A program made the position numbers and the translations under genes. Source: Zelonia costaricensis (Eukaryota; Euglenozoa; Kinetoplastea; Trypanosomatida; Trypanosomatidae). From it: 64,000 nt of DNA. Below, in pieces: positions 1-13,600 of this stretch; position 1 is the first letter of the stretch; each line of letters starts with the position of its first letter. The DNA lies in contig JASAOO010003564.1 in NCBI GenBank assembly GCA_030849075.1, positions 1 through 64,000 on the forward strand, in the 5' to 3' direction. Below the pieces are notes generated by a model. That model saw only the letters and a list, made by a program, of their open reading frames with translations, was not told where the DNA came from and did no database searches.

Positions 1-1604
1 TCCTCGTCCCTCGTCTCATGGACCCCTTCGTCTCGCTATCTCAGCAAACCCTTTCCCTCTTTTTCCACACGTAGTGCGCTCCTGTTTCTCGCTCGACGCC
101 CCCCCCCCTCTCTCAGCCCACTTGGCCCCTGTCGTGTTGTCGCTCCCTGCCCGGGATCCACACACAGAGCCGATGAAGGCGAGGGAAAGGGAAGTCTGGG
201 CACACGGAAAAAGGTAAAGGCCAGAGAGAAAAGAACAAACCACACACACACACACAAACGTACGCACTTCCTCCCTCTTCTTGATCGACATGCACTAACG
301 AGCCCTTGCCACTGCCCCGGCCGCCCCACCCAACCCCCGCCCCTCCTGCGGCCCATATTCAGCCACTGGTCCTGCGCTTGCGTGCGCGTCCGCACCACGG
401 CCCAGACGCACTCTGTCTGTCTGCGCCATTGCAGGTCCCCCCCCTCCTCCCCGCCGCCCGCCGCCTTTTGCCTTTCTGTCCCCTTTCACGCGTGGGAACG
501 GAAGTGAGCCGCCAACGTAAACAGCACGGAAAGAACTGAAGCCACCAAGAAAAGAAACACTCTCGAGCAGGCAGAGCACCGCACCACTCTTCGCGAGAGC
601 GACGCAGACGTCGTGCATGCCCGCCGCGCCCTCGACGACCACCACTGCCACCTCGGTTCCTCAGCGCCCCTGTTGCGCCTTCGTTCGAGGCTGCCAATGG
701 AGAGGAGCCGCACGCGTCTGGCGCCGTCTCTTCGCGGCGCGGCTGCCTCTCGGTCTCTCCCCCCCCCCTTTCGCGCGCCCCTCACCTGCTCGGCTGTGGC
801 GAGGTGCCCGAGGTCCGGTGCACGCACGGCACGCTGGCGGCCAACCCACTCTTTGCCTCCCCGCACCGCGGGTGTGTGTAGGGTGAAGGCGGGGAGTGGT
901 GCTGCCTGCTGCAACCGCCAGCATGCGTTCCCCGTCTCATGCTTGAAATGCCCTGGGCCTCTCATCAACTCCACTCTCTGCCCACTCCCTCCTGCACCTC
1001 CGCCCAAGGCAGTGCTGCCGTTCTGCATTCCAAACGAACGCCACCTCGCCGTGTCTTTGTTGCGCCGCCGATGACGCAGCTGAAGCCACAAACAAAAAAA
1101 AAAAATACAACTAAGCAAGCAACACAAGGCGACTGAGAAGCAGTGGTGAGCACCCACAAGACAAACCCGAATTGCGCGGTGTGCCGCGCCTGCGTCGCCC
1201 ATACACACACACAAACACACACAGACATAGACACATAAATGTACAGATTTATTTGTATACACCAAAAAAAAACCGGAAAGCTAAGCAGTCCTACACAAGG
1301 AATGCGATACAAGAGGTTGCACATCTGCCCCTCCCCCATTGCATCCTCTCCTCGTCAAAAGAGAAAAAATAAACAAGAAGCAAGGGAAGAAGCGTTCCGC
1401 TGCCGTGTTGCACAGACCTCCCCCTCGTACCCCCTACCGTTTGTTTGTTGGTGTCCTAGTCGGACCTATTCGTTCGCCTCACATCATTTTTCACTTTTTT
1501 TTTTTTTGCCAGCCCATACACATTCTCACACGCACGCGCACGCAGACGAGCGCGCATAAGCGGGAGCTCACCCAAATCCCACTCCACTTTACGGGGCGCC
1601 GCGA
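1..1604. other. Gene-free leader / intergenic region
   Basis: No convincing coding region on either strand. Open frames here are short, low in complexity and unlike the strong GC3 codon use of the neighbouring genes. The stretch holds short (CA)n runs near 239-256 and 1203-1232, A-rich runs near 1094-1107 and 1264-1272, and a T-run just before the splice acceptor of the next gene. It probably contains the 3' UTR of an upstream gene and the 5' UTR of the kinase gene. Confidence 0.7.
1486..1512 (+). promoter_or_regulatory. Predicted trans-splice acceptor for the PIKK gene
   Basis: A T-rich tract (about 1486-1508) ends in GCCAG, with AG at 1511-1512. No ATG occurs between this AG and the ATG at 1605, so the predicted 5' UTR is about 92 nt and the start codon is the first available. 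This is the usual trypanosomatid arrangement. The site itself is inferred, not proven. Confidence 0.6.
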
Positions 1605-4600
1605 ATGGAGGACTCGTTCGCAGCAGTGTCCACGTGCCTTGCGGTCGTGGACCGCGTCGCCGGGGAGCGCGCCACGCAGCTGGACAGCACCGCAGCCGTC
1701 CGGGCGATTGCCGACTTGAGTCGCTACGTCGACGACCACGCCACCTCGATCGCCGCACAGGAGGCGGGCGGGCAGCGTTTTTGGGAGTGCATCGCATCCT
1801 CGACGACGGCGGGCCCTACAGGCCTCACGGTCGTCTCCCTCGTCCGCCGCCTCACCGGCACCGTGACAAGCTCGGCACGTGCACCCGGTGCAAAGCCTCT
1901 GGAGCACCTTGTGTCCCTCGTGACCACCATCGTGGGATACCCGGGTCTCTGCGCTGCAGCATCAGCGGGGCAGCGGCGGGCAGTCTACGACGCGGCGCTG
2001 CAGCTGTTGCAGGTCCTGACGCCGCCGAAGCTCCACATCGACGCCCTCGCCGAGTGCCTTAATCTCGTGCTCGCCTTGCTCCGCCCAGGCGACGCCGCCC
2101 TTACCCACGCAGACCCGCTCCTGCGCATCTCGGGCGATGACGAGGTGCGACTGGCCAATCTGTGCCTCAGTGCCTGCAACACCAGGCCCAACGTCGCCCT
2201 GCGTCCGCAAAGCGTGGCGCTGCAAGTTCTCGGCTGTCTCCTTGAGCACGCGACGCCCGACGGGGTGCTCGGGCAGCCAGCACTTGCCAACTCCGTCTTC
2301 GAGCGGTTCCTCGGCGTCGCGCGCAGCCTCACCGAGCAGCCGGTGCCGAGCCAGACGCTCGGCGAGGGGCTCCTGCGCGGACTCACCGGCCTGCTCTCCA
2401 TCGCACCGGTGCGCCTCGACGCGGCGGCCATGGACCTGATCAACAGCATCGTGCTCGGCGCGCTGCGGTTCAGCGAAGCATCGATGAACTATCAGTTTAG
2501 CCGCGCCGCCCTCGTCCTGCTCCGCCACCGCGCGAGGGATGCCCTCGCCCCGTACACGCTCTTGTGCGCGGCTGACTACGCGGCGGCTTTGCGAACTCTC
2601 TGGGCGCACCGCAACAAGGACGTCCGTCGCGAGTCCTCCACGGCGGTGGCCGCATTCTGGGCCGCGCTGTGTGCGCAGCTGCAGCGCAGTGCAACCACGA
2701 CAGAGGCCGCGAATGGCGCGGTCGCCGCCGTTGCCAGTGACACGCTGCGCGTGCTGCTCGACTCGCTGGTGCCGTCGCTGAGCTCTCCCGCGGACCGCGA
2801 GGCGGCGTACGCGCTGGAGGCGCTGTACCACCTCCTCCCTGCCGTGGCAGCCCTGCACGGCACGCCGGCGCTGGAAGGGATCGCTGCACGGCTGGAGGAG
2901 CGCGTCGGTGCCATGGCAACTGCGACGTCCACCGCGCAGACAGAGGCCCTGTTTAGGCAATCGCCGTACCTACTGGCCGCCTTGGGGCAGCTCTTCGGCC
3001 TGCTGCCGTCCGTGTCACCGCGGATGCTGGGGACGGTGCGGGGCCTGCTGGACTGGGTGCTGCTGCTCTACCCACACCCCCGGTTCTTCGACCGCGACAA
3101 GACGGTGCCCGGCATCCTCGTGGCCGTCGCCGCGCTGCTGCGACACCCCCGCACCCCCGATCACGCCCTGCCCCGCCTGCTGAGCGAGCGGACGCTGGAG
3201 CTCGTCGGCGAGGCCGCCGACGCCGCAGCGCTCGTGCTCGCCGGCGATCACATCCCATGCCAGGACCGGCTGCAGTACATGGCGCAGCTCTGGGCCAAGC
3301 TGCTCTCTTGCCCTGCCGCAGCCGTGGCACTCACCGAGGCCGAGGCGGCCACGAACCCCGTCACCGCGCCGGCGCGGCAGCGACTCGCCGTCGCTTTCTT
3401 CCAGGCCTGCACGAGGCTGTGCGAACGAGCGGAGCTGCAGGTGATCGAGGTGCGGACAGGCTTTGAGGCGACGCTGGAGCGCATGCTGGTCGACGGCGCC
3501 GACGACGTCGAGCCGCGTGCCAAGGCGCAGTACCGGGCCTTCCTCTGTTTCGTCGACTTTTTCGTCGGCCTCACCGGCGTGCTGCGGCCGCCGCGGTTGG
3601 TGTGCGACGTGCCGCGCGCGGTCCTCACGGCGTGGCTGGAGTCGCTGGTGCGCGGGGTGCGCCGCGCCCCGCATGTGTCCGGCTTCTACGTCCTGGTGTA
3701 CCGTACGCTCCTGGCACGAGCCGCGGTAGCGGGGCAGAATCCGAGCGAGGCAAGCGGCGGTCTTGTGGGGCATTCGTGGCCGGCGTCGCGCCGGTCTGGG
3801 GCCGGCCACCTGGGCAGCTCTTGCTCTCCCCTCCTCCACCGCTTCCTGCGCACCGAGTGCCTGCGCTGGGTGTACGTGTACAGCGACGAGCTGCTCTACC
3901 AGTGTGCCATGTGTGCCGTGCTGGGCGTCGCGGTGGCAGTCGATGGCGGAGTCTCACAAAGGCCTGCGCCATCCCACGCCGTCGGTGAGGTGGAGGAGGA
4001 AGCGGGTCTCAGCCTCGAGGGCAGCGCGCCGCGCGGCACCGACGCCTACGTGCGTGCCTTCTCGGTCGTCATGACGGCAAGCACCCCGCCCACGAGTAGC
4101 GGTACCCCAGATGGCGCAGACGAGGGCAACGTGGGCCGCTTTGGTGGTCGCCCCAGCCTGTTGGATGAAAACCGCCGCTACGCGCTGCACGTCCTCGGCG
4201 GCTGCACCGCGCGTGCGCCGGCGTGGGCTGCTGCAGTGCTGCCGGTGCTGACGCGTGCGCTGAGCGCCGTTGACGAGGCCGTCGCTGTGCGGGCATCGCT
4301 GCAGATGCTGGCGGCTCGCCACGGTGTTGCCATCGCCGCCGAGCTGCAGCGGCAGTACGACGCCGACACCTTCGCGATGCTTTGCCGCGGCGCACGCGTC
4401 GGTGACGCTCAGGGCGGAGGCGCCGTCCACAACATCGAGACCCGGCGGGTGGCGACGCTTAAGGCCGCCAGGGTCCCTCTCGCCCCGGTGGACAGCGCCG
4501 TGCACGTTGGCCACCTCATTCCTCTTGCCGCCCGTCTGAGCGTGGACGGCAAGCTGCGCGTCGTGCGCACTGCCGCGGCAGAGGTGCTGTACTGGTGCGT

Positions 4601-7600
4601 TGTGTGGGTCGTGGGGCAGGAAGTCGCCGCGTGGAAGACGGCGGCGTTCACCCCGTTGCTGTCCCTCGCCGCGGCGCACGCCGGCGGCGGCGGCAGCGGC
4701 ACCGACGGAGGTGCAGTGCACGAAAAGTTTTACCGGCTGCTACTGCAGACGGCCCGGTGGTATGGCCGCGAGCATGGGAATCCAGAGAGCGCCAGGGCGC
4801 TTGTTGCGGTGCTGCTCGGCGGCCTTGGCGAGCGCGACGCCGCAGTGCGGCGGGTGGCAACGGAGGCTCTGCTGGCCTACGCACTTCCACCCGCGCCTGC
4901 CTCCGCGAACGAGTGGGAAGCGAGGGCGAGACTGAGCGGACACTTGGCGGTGCTGCTGCCGCAACTCGTTGCGGTGGCGTCCGGTGCATCGGCATGGGCG
5001 CGCCTTGGGGCGGCGCACTGCCTGCATGTTCTCCTGCGCAGCCTCGAAGCGGCGGCCGTTCTCGTGTCGACAGAGGAAATCGAAATAATAACGCAGGGCG
5101 TCGTAGCGTGTGCGTGCCGGTGTGTGGAGGTGGCGGGGCCCGGGCCGATGGAGGCGGCAACGTGCAACGAGGTGCTGGAGATGCTGCGCCGCGTCATCGC
5201 GGCACACCACCGCAGCGAGGGGCAACAGCAGCTGCAGGAGCAGCGGCGGCGGCACGAGAACTCGTCGGGGTGGTTTCCGCACATGGGGCAAGCGCAGAAA
5301 TGGTCAGACACCGTATCGGCGGTGTCGGCGCTGCTGCCCGCGCTGGCGCAGCTGCATCAACCCTGCGCTGTCGCTCTGCTGTCGGCTGTCGTGCTGTTTG
5401 CCTCACCCTCGGCCACGTCATCATCGGCGCGCGACTCGCTGATGCAGGGGGCCGTGCACCAGCTGCGCAACCCCGCGTGGCGCAAGAGCCTTGACTGCCG
5501 CGCCGCGCTAATCGACGTCGTGACAGGGGGGCTGGCGGCGGTGGCGGCCTTGCTGCAGAGCGGCATCGTACAGGGAGATGACGGAGAGAATAGAAGCACC
5601 ACGAGGGACGGCGCCGCAGAGTGGCCCAGGCTGGTCGAAGAGGTACTGCAGGCCGTCGTCGACGCGGCACAGCTGCTAGCGCTGGCGGACGCACCTCTCC
5701 CGGATGCGCTGGTGTTCTGGCTGCTGCAGGTGCTGACGCTCGTGTCGGGCGCGTCGCGCAGCGCCCTCTCCCCCTGTGCAGTCTTGCTGACACCGGTTGT
5801 CGCCGAGCAGGCGGTACGAGCGGCGCTGTGTGGTACGGCGAACGCCGCGCCGCGCGGAGAGGAGTCCCAAGACGACGATGCCCGCGGGCAGACCGCGCAC
5901 ATGCGGGGCATGGGTGCCGTGCAAGAAGCGTCTACTTTCGCAGGTTTGGTGTCGGCACGGCTGTCGGCGCCCGCGCAGCGCGGCCTCGAGCTTCTCCGTA
6001 TGCTGCTTCACATTGCGGAGGAAGCGCGGTGCACCGCGCGCGTGGTGAACGACCTGCTCGTCGAGTTCAAGCGCATGCGAGCCTTCGTCTTGTTCGAGTC
6101 GGCCACGGTAGCGCACGACCTGACAGCTGCGCTGCGCTCCGTGGCGGACGCACCACAGGCGGCCACCACAATCGCCCTTGCGGCGGCACTGAGTCAGGTG
6201 GAGGTGCCAGACACGTGCGGCAATGTGTGGGAACGCGTTGCGCTGACGATGCAGGTGGCGCCGTCGGCTGTGGCGAACATGCTGCGTGCGGTGCTGCAGG
6301 ACTCCGCCGCTCTGAACGCGGCCGAGGGGGAGGCCGTGTGTGAGGCGCTGCTGCTCCTCCTCTTCAACACAGTGCACGAGGCGGACCTCACCATGCAGCT
6401 CACCGAGCTGTTCAATGCAGACGCCGTCCTCCACAACAGCTCCTTCACCGACGCGCCGACGTCCCTGTACGACATGGAAGCGGACGCCGTCCACGGTGGT
6501 GGTGAGCGTAGCGCCTTTCGAAGGACGGTGCTCCGCTGCTGGCAGCGGGCAGCGGCAGCTCTCGCGACGCCGTGTCTCGTCGCCGCCCTGCCGTGCTTGC
6601 TGGCCGCCGTCGCCTCTCCTGCAACGGCGCCTCGACACGGCTCGGAGGTGGTCCACCTGAGCCGGGTGGTGGAGGGCTGGCTAGCGGAGCTGCAGGGGCG
6701 CACGCTCCGCCTCGGCCACGACGACGCGGTGCTGCGTCGTGTCTGCCACGACCTCACGACGGCGGCGCCGACGGCAGAGACGGGAGACGGGCCGGAGTCG
6801 GTGTTGATCGCCGGCGCGTGGCGTGCGATGCTGCTTCAACTTGTTCAGCTGCTGGGCCCCGCCGTGCACGCGGCGGCGGCGGGACAGGCAGAAGAAGCGG
6901 CGCTGCTGGCGCTGACCCTGCGTGTCGGCACCCCGACGAACATGTACCGCCTGCTGTCCAGCATCGAGGCAACAGACCGGGCGGTGTGGGGCTTCCAGGT
7001 TCTGGCGGCGATGCTGACGCCGTGCCCCACACAGCGCGTGCTGACGTCTCCCCCAGTCCCCGCGACTGTCGTGGACGCGGCCTTGCGCTACCTACGTGAC
7101 ACCCTCAACAACGCGCTGCCGCTGCGGTGGGCGGAGCTGACCAGCGCTCAGGCCAAGACGAACGGTGCCCACGTTGTGCGTGCCGGCACCGCTCTCTTCG
7201 CAGCGCTCCTGCCGCACCACGCCGGAGCGCTCGAGCCGCTGGTGCCGCTGCTGGCAATGGACGACCTTCCGCAGCGCGACGACATTGTCGTTCGCGGCGT
7301 CGGCCGGGCAATCGCGAGTGTGGTCGCCGGTGGCGAGGAAGGGCCGCAGCGCGCGGTGTTCGACGGGGCTGCACGCCTGCTGCGCGACCGCCACACCTCG
7401 CCGCCGCGCTGCGCCGCGCTGATGGAGCACGTGCTGGTGCCACTTCTGAATGCGGCCCCCGCGGCGGTGCGGCTGCGCATTTTCAAGGAAGAGGTCAGCC
7501 AGTGGGTCCGCGAGGCTGCCACACCGCCTGAGGGCGACAGAGTGCAGGTTCAGACCGCAGCGCTGTCGCTGCTGGCGTCGCTGCACCGTCTGTGCCCCCT

Positions 7601-10600
7601 CGCCGACCTGCGCGGGGCCGTGAACAGCGTCTTCACCGGTGGCAATCCAGAAAGCAAGGGCCGTGAGCTCACGATCGAGGTGCTGAAGGCGTGCCGCAGC
7701 GCGTGGCAGCCACTAGCCGCGCCAGCCTCCGGCACAGCCGAGGAGAGCGGCGGGGGCGGCCTGGGGGACCTGCCGCCGCACCAGCGCCGCTATCGGCAGG
7801 CGGCCTTCCAGTGTCTCATCACGACGCTCGCCGCTACGCAGCAGGCAGAGAAGGTCTTCTGTCAGTGCCTTTTCCAGGAGCGCACCGTGGCTGGCTGGAA
7901 CGTGCTCTTCGCGCCGTGCCAGAGCGGCAGCGCCGCCGCTGCCGAGACACTGGAGGACGAGGTGGAGGCAGAGTTGTGGCACGACATGGCGCGGTGTGGC
8001 ATTCCTGAACTTTTCAAGCACCTCACGCACGCCTTTCGGGGTGCTGGTGCATGCGTCGGTATGACACCGGGTGCCTCGCGCGAGACACAGGGCACGTGGG
8101 TACACCACCTCATGCAGACCATCGCCTACCCGCTGCTGTCGCTGCCCGCACGGCTCGTCATGTTTAGGGCCATTTGCCTGCACGCCGACTTCTTCGGGGA
8201 CCTGCAGCCGCGTGTGTGGGACGGTGTAGCAGGCGTGATCGCGGCAACACCGCCAAGCTCCCCGACGGGTGCCGTTGTGTGGGAGCTCATGGCGCACCTC
8301 ACATCGTGGTACCAGCGGCACGGAGTTGGGGGTGGCGGCGGCATGGTCGAGCCCACGCCTGGGTTGCAGCGCCTTGCGGCGTACGCTGCCATGCGTCTCG
8401 CGTGGCGCGGCCAATACGGGCCGAACACGGACAGCAGTGCGGTGGGCCAGGCCCGTCTCGCAGACCTCACCGCGCTTCTGGGGCAGCTAGCGCTGCGGAC
8501 GCCGCAGCCGCCGCTGTCGGAAAGGGAGGTTGCGCAGCTGCTGGCTGACCCAGACTACGACCGCCGAAGTGCCGTCGAGGTGCTGTACCGCGTGGCCAGC
8601 ACCTGCGGCAGCATCAGTAATTGTGGTGGCTCACGCGCGGCACTTGAAGCAGCCTCAACGGCGTACACGACGCTCGCCGGCTTCCTGGACCCCGCAGCGC
8701 ACCCGCAGCTGTACCTCGTCGCGGCCCGACTCGTGGGGCTTGAGCACCACCTGCTCAGCCAGCCTGGCGCGACACAACCGTCCGCCGCGGTGCGCAAGGT
8801 GCTCCGTGACGAGCTGCAGAGTCGCACCGTGGCCGTGCTGCGCTGCGTTGAGTCCGACACAAAGCTGAACGACGTGCTTGAGGCGATGCAAGGCGTCGGC
8901 AGCGAGGAGCTCGTGTACGCGGTGCTGAGCGGCACGGACTGGCTTCAGCATCACGCGACGTCCAAAGGTGTCTTGACTGCGCAGGCCCTACGCGTGCTGG
9001 CCAAGGCAGGCAGCTACGTGGTGGACCACTATGACGCGGTGCACATGCGGCTGGTGGCGGCGCAGCTGCCGGGCGTTGCAGGTGAGACGCTGGCTGGCGT
9101 TTTCACCGTCGTCCTCAACGCGCTGCCTCGCCTGCCGCTGGAGGCGCTCCGCCACGTGCTGCGTAACCTGTGCAGTCGAGATGTGCTCGTGTGCGCTGCG
9201 GCGGCGGAGGAGCAGGTGCGTGTGGTCTTCTTCAAGACGGGCGTGGCGGCCCTGCAGCGCTGGGCTGTGCTGCGCGGCGAGCGGAAGGTTTCGCGGGAAG
9301 ACGCGGAGGCTGCCGCCGAGGCGCAGGCCGTTCTGACGCGCCGCGGCCTCAGCGACACCGCGCCTGCGGTACAGGACGTGCTGCTCAAGTACCTCGACAC
9401 CGACGCAAGCGGCGTGCCAGTGACGATGTGGGAGCGGCTGACAGCCCTCTTGGAGACTGCCGCGCCCACTGAGCAGAACCCGCGGGATGAGGCGTTGACG
9501 GGGCGAGGCAGCAGCGTGGGGTGGGTCCGTCACGCGTCGGTGCTCCTGCTGGTGCTCGCGCAGCGCTCGCACAACTACCGCAACACGACGTTCTTTTTTG
9601 CGTCGCCGCTGGCACCGGCGTCAGCGGACTCGGTGGCGGAGGCTGCCGCGTGCGTTGGCGCGGCAAGCGCGGGCCGCCGTGCATTGCGGCAGGCCAAGCA
9701 CGCGCCTCTCTTTTCCTTTGCCGAAGCGGGTTCGGGTGCGGGTGCGAGTGTGCCCCGCATCGCGTGCCCCGTCACCGGCGCCTTGACGCAAGCGTGCATG
9801 CCAGCCTCTCTCGTGCCGCACGCTGAGGCAACCGCACACCAACGGACCGGGGAGGAGACCGACCACAGGGAGGAGGCGCGCACTGATGGACTGGCGGGGC
9901 GGCGGAAAGGGCTGCCGCCGCACGCGCAGCTGAACTGGTCGCGTCGTCCGCTGCGCGGCCACCACTCCGCCGCCGTCGCCGCTGCGTCGGCCCCCGTGCC
10001 ACTTCTTGGCACCTACACGAGCGGCTGCTACCCGGACGTGCAGCTGACTGTCCAGTCGCTGCTGGCGCCCCTGCAAGCTCTGTGCCTCCACGAGGAAGCG
10101 GCGGCGGCGTGTGTGCTCACTGACTTGATCAGCAATGCCGTCGGCTCACCCACCGCGACCGACAACCCTGTTGCCGCGAACACGCTGCAAATCTTCGTGG
10201 CACAGCTCGTGTCTGGCGGTGACGGGGCCACCACCCCCACCCCCTACTCTCTCTTGACCGCCCTCGAGCTCGTGCTGCGTCTTCGCGACCAGTTGCCGCA
10301 ACTGCTCAGCGCGGTCGACACGCAGGTGCTACTCCGCCAAGTTCGCGACGCGGCCACCACTGCCTTCGTGGCCCCACTGCCGCTGGCGGACGCCGCCGCC
10401 GCCGTGGTGGAGCGCGTCCTGGCGCTCCCCGAGCCGGCAGCGACGGCCGGCGCCCCGCCCGCACGTACGCGTGTCGTGCGCGGCTGGCACCGTCTCCACA
10501 TGGCGCTGCGGCAGGGCGGCCGCGACGACGATGCCCTTCAGTCGGCCATGCGCGTGCTCGGCGGGGGCGGTGCCGTGCTGCAGGCGGCACTCGACACTAT

Positions 10601-13600
10601 GGAAGTGGGCGGTGCGGCCTTCTCGCTGGAGAAGCTGCAGGCGGCGTTGCACGACACCGACGCGGCACCTGACGAGGTACTGCGCTACTACGCCGGGCGA
10701 GCGGCGCAGCTGCTGCTGCAGTGGGACAAAGCCGCAACTCTGACAGAGCCGCGCAAGGGCCAAGACGCGAGCGGCGAAGGCACCCGCCTCGGGCTGCGTG
10801 CGCAGCTGCACCACCTGTGCGGTAGCGGCGGTGCCGTTCACGCATCCGCACTCGCAGGGGTGCCGCAGTCGATGGGGTGCGGGTTTGAGTGGGGTGCGGC
10901 GCTTCTGGCGGAGGGGCGCTGGCTCGACTGCCAGCAGCACGCGAAGACCGCCATCAGCGTGCTGCTACTTGACGAGGCAAACAGTGGACGCCGTGGAAGC
11001 CACGCAGCGCCGCAGTGCTTCCTCGCCGCAAGCGCGATGGCGCAGCTCGCCGATGCCGCACGGCACATGCGCGCGGTCGTCACGCGCAGCCGGGTCGAGG
11101 AAGCCCGTGCTGATCTCGCAGCGTACCTCGACATCATGCCCTCCCCGGCCCCAGTCGGGGACCGTGACGCCCCGCTCTACCTGGACAACGTGCTGCTCCT
11201 CCGCCGGCTCGTTGTTGGACAGCACGTCTGCACCGGAGGCGCCGTCGGCGACGCGGTGCAGCTCGACGGCAACGGGCGGGCGCGGCTTGAGGCGGCGGCA
11301 CGCGAACGGATCGGGGAGTGGGCGGTGCAGCGCTGCGAGGAGCTGCTGCGGCTCCCGGTCAAAACAAACGCAATTGCTACCCTGGCGGACCGCGCCCTCC
11401 ATGCCACCCTCCCGGAGGCGCTGCGGTGCGCCCTCCAGTTGGCGCGGCGGCGCAGCCAGCTATTCCTGAACGTGGCGATGCCACCAGACGCCTCGCCAGA
11501 CGGCTTCTTCGATCAGTTTCAGCGCGAGGTCACTCCCAAGGTGCGGCAGTGGCGCGAGGAGGGGCTGGTGACGGAGGTGGAGTGGCGGCAGTGGGCCGCG
11601 GATGTGGCGCAGTGCGAAGTGAGCCTGCTCGCCGCCAGCCGCCAAGAGGCGCCGAGGTTGCGCGGCGCAGGGGCGAGACTGCAGGCGTGGACAGCGGCGC
11701 TGGAAGGCAGCGCAACTGGTCTGCACCCCGCCGCCGCTCACGCGGTGCTGCTCGACGCTGTGGACAAGCTGCTGGCGACGTCCGCGGAGCCGCAGCTGCG
11801 GCCGCTGTGGCTGCTGTACGCCAGGTCATTTGTGCGGTGCGTGCAGGCATCGACGGCGGCGCACGGCGGCGCGGATGCGGTGCGCCGCGCGTACCTGCCC
11901 GTCTCCGTCCGCGTCCCCCGCCTTCTCGCCGTCTTCCGTCTGCCTCCGGCGACCACCACCGTGGAGGACGAGAAAGAGTGGGGTGAGGCGTGGGCGGCAC
12001 TGAGGGACCTGCCAACGACGGTGTGGCTGCCGTGGGCGACGCTGCTGGTGAACACGCTGCTGCAGACGACGCATTCGGTTTTGATGAGTATTGTACGGCG
12101 ACTGTGCGACGCACACGAACAGGTACTCTTCTACCCCGTGCACTGCATCCTGGGCGCCGCGTGGACGCAGGTGCCGCCTGACCTGGCCAAGGTGCTGGAC
12201 GAGCTGCGGATGTGGCGCAATGGCCGTCGCATGGCGCTCGTCACCGAGTTCGCCACGGCACTGGACGAGCTCGTCGAGCCCAAGGACCGCTTCGCCGCGC
12301 GGCTGGAGCAGATGGCGAAGCTCGTGCAGTTGCACGAAGAGCATTCTCGAGAGGTGTGCACCAACCCCACCGCCGCCGCCAGCGCGTACAGTTCCGCAGC
12401 CCTGCAGCTGTACGATGCGTGCGTGGCGGAGGTCATGGATCCGGTGCGGTGGGGAAACGAGGGGCCGAGGTGCCACCACATCGCGGCGCAGGTGCTCGCA
12501 GAGTTGGACCGGCGCGGCCTCTTCGCTGCCGACGTCTTCACCTCCAGCGCGAAGTTCGAGCAGGCCCGTCGGGAGGCCATGAAGGCCACGAAGTCGTTCG
12601 AGGATAACGAGTCGAGATGCGTAAGCACTCCAAGGGAGAAGGAGATGTCGGTGTACTCGACGATGCTGCCACGCGTGCTACGGCGCAGCGCGACAGCCAC
12701 AATGTCCGTCACTACGAGCCGCACACCCGGTGCCGGGGAGGCGCCGGTACTGCAACCTGTGCAACCGACGCACCTCCTGCACACCTCGGCCGCAGACGCA
12801 GCGCAGGGCGGCGGTGGCGGTGCGGCGGTGCTGATCGGCGCCGCTCGCACAGTGACCGTCATGAAATCCAATCAGCTGCCCAAGAAGGTCGACTTCTACA
12901 CAACTGCCGGCACCAGCACGTTCATCGTGAAGGGCGGTGACGACACCCGGCTCGATCAGCGCATTCAGGAGGTGTTCACGTTCGCCAACCTCTGCCTGCT
13001 CGTGTCGCCGCGGTCGCGGGGGCGCGGGCTGGTGATACGTACCTACGCCGTCGTGCCTGTGTCGCCGCACCTGGGCCTCATCGGCTTTGTGCCCAACACG
13101 ACGGCACTCCATGAGCTGATGGGGAGCTCTAGCTCATTGGACGCATTACGCGAGGTAGAGCGCTTCAACCGCGAGCGCGTGAACCTCTTTTCCGTGCAGA
13201 AACTCTACGAGGATGTGAGCACCTCCACAGAGCCGGAAGACGCGTACAACCGAGTTGTTGAGTTACTGGATGGAAACGCCTTGATGCACTCGCTGCACGA
13301 CATCGCCGCCGACTGCTGCTCGTGGCACGCCGTGCGGGATGCCTTTCTGTCGACTAACGCCGCGGCCGCCGTGGTGTCCTACATCCTCGGCGTGGGAGAC
13401 CGTCACACGCGCAACTTGATGGTGGATCTGGGTAGTGGCGAGCTGGTCGCCATCGACTTCGGCCTCGCCTTCGGCAGCACCACGCGATGCCAGCCGATTC
13501 CCGAGCTGATGCCTTTCCGGCATACACCTCAGCTGCGACGCGTGCAGGGCGTCCTCGGCGACGACGCCTCGCGGTGGCGCATGTGCCGCGTGGTGCGCGT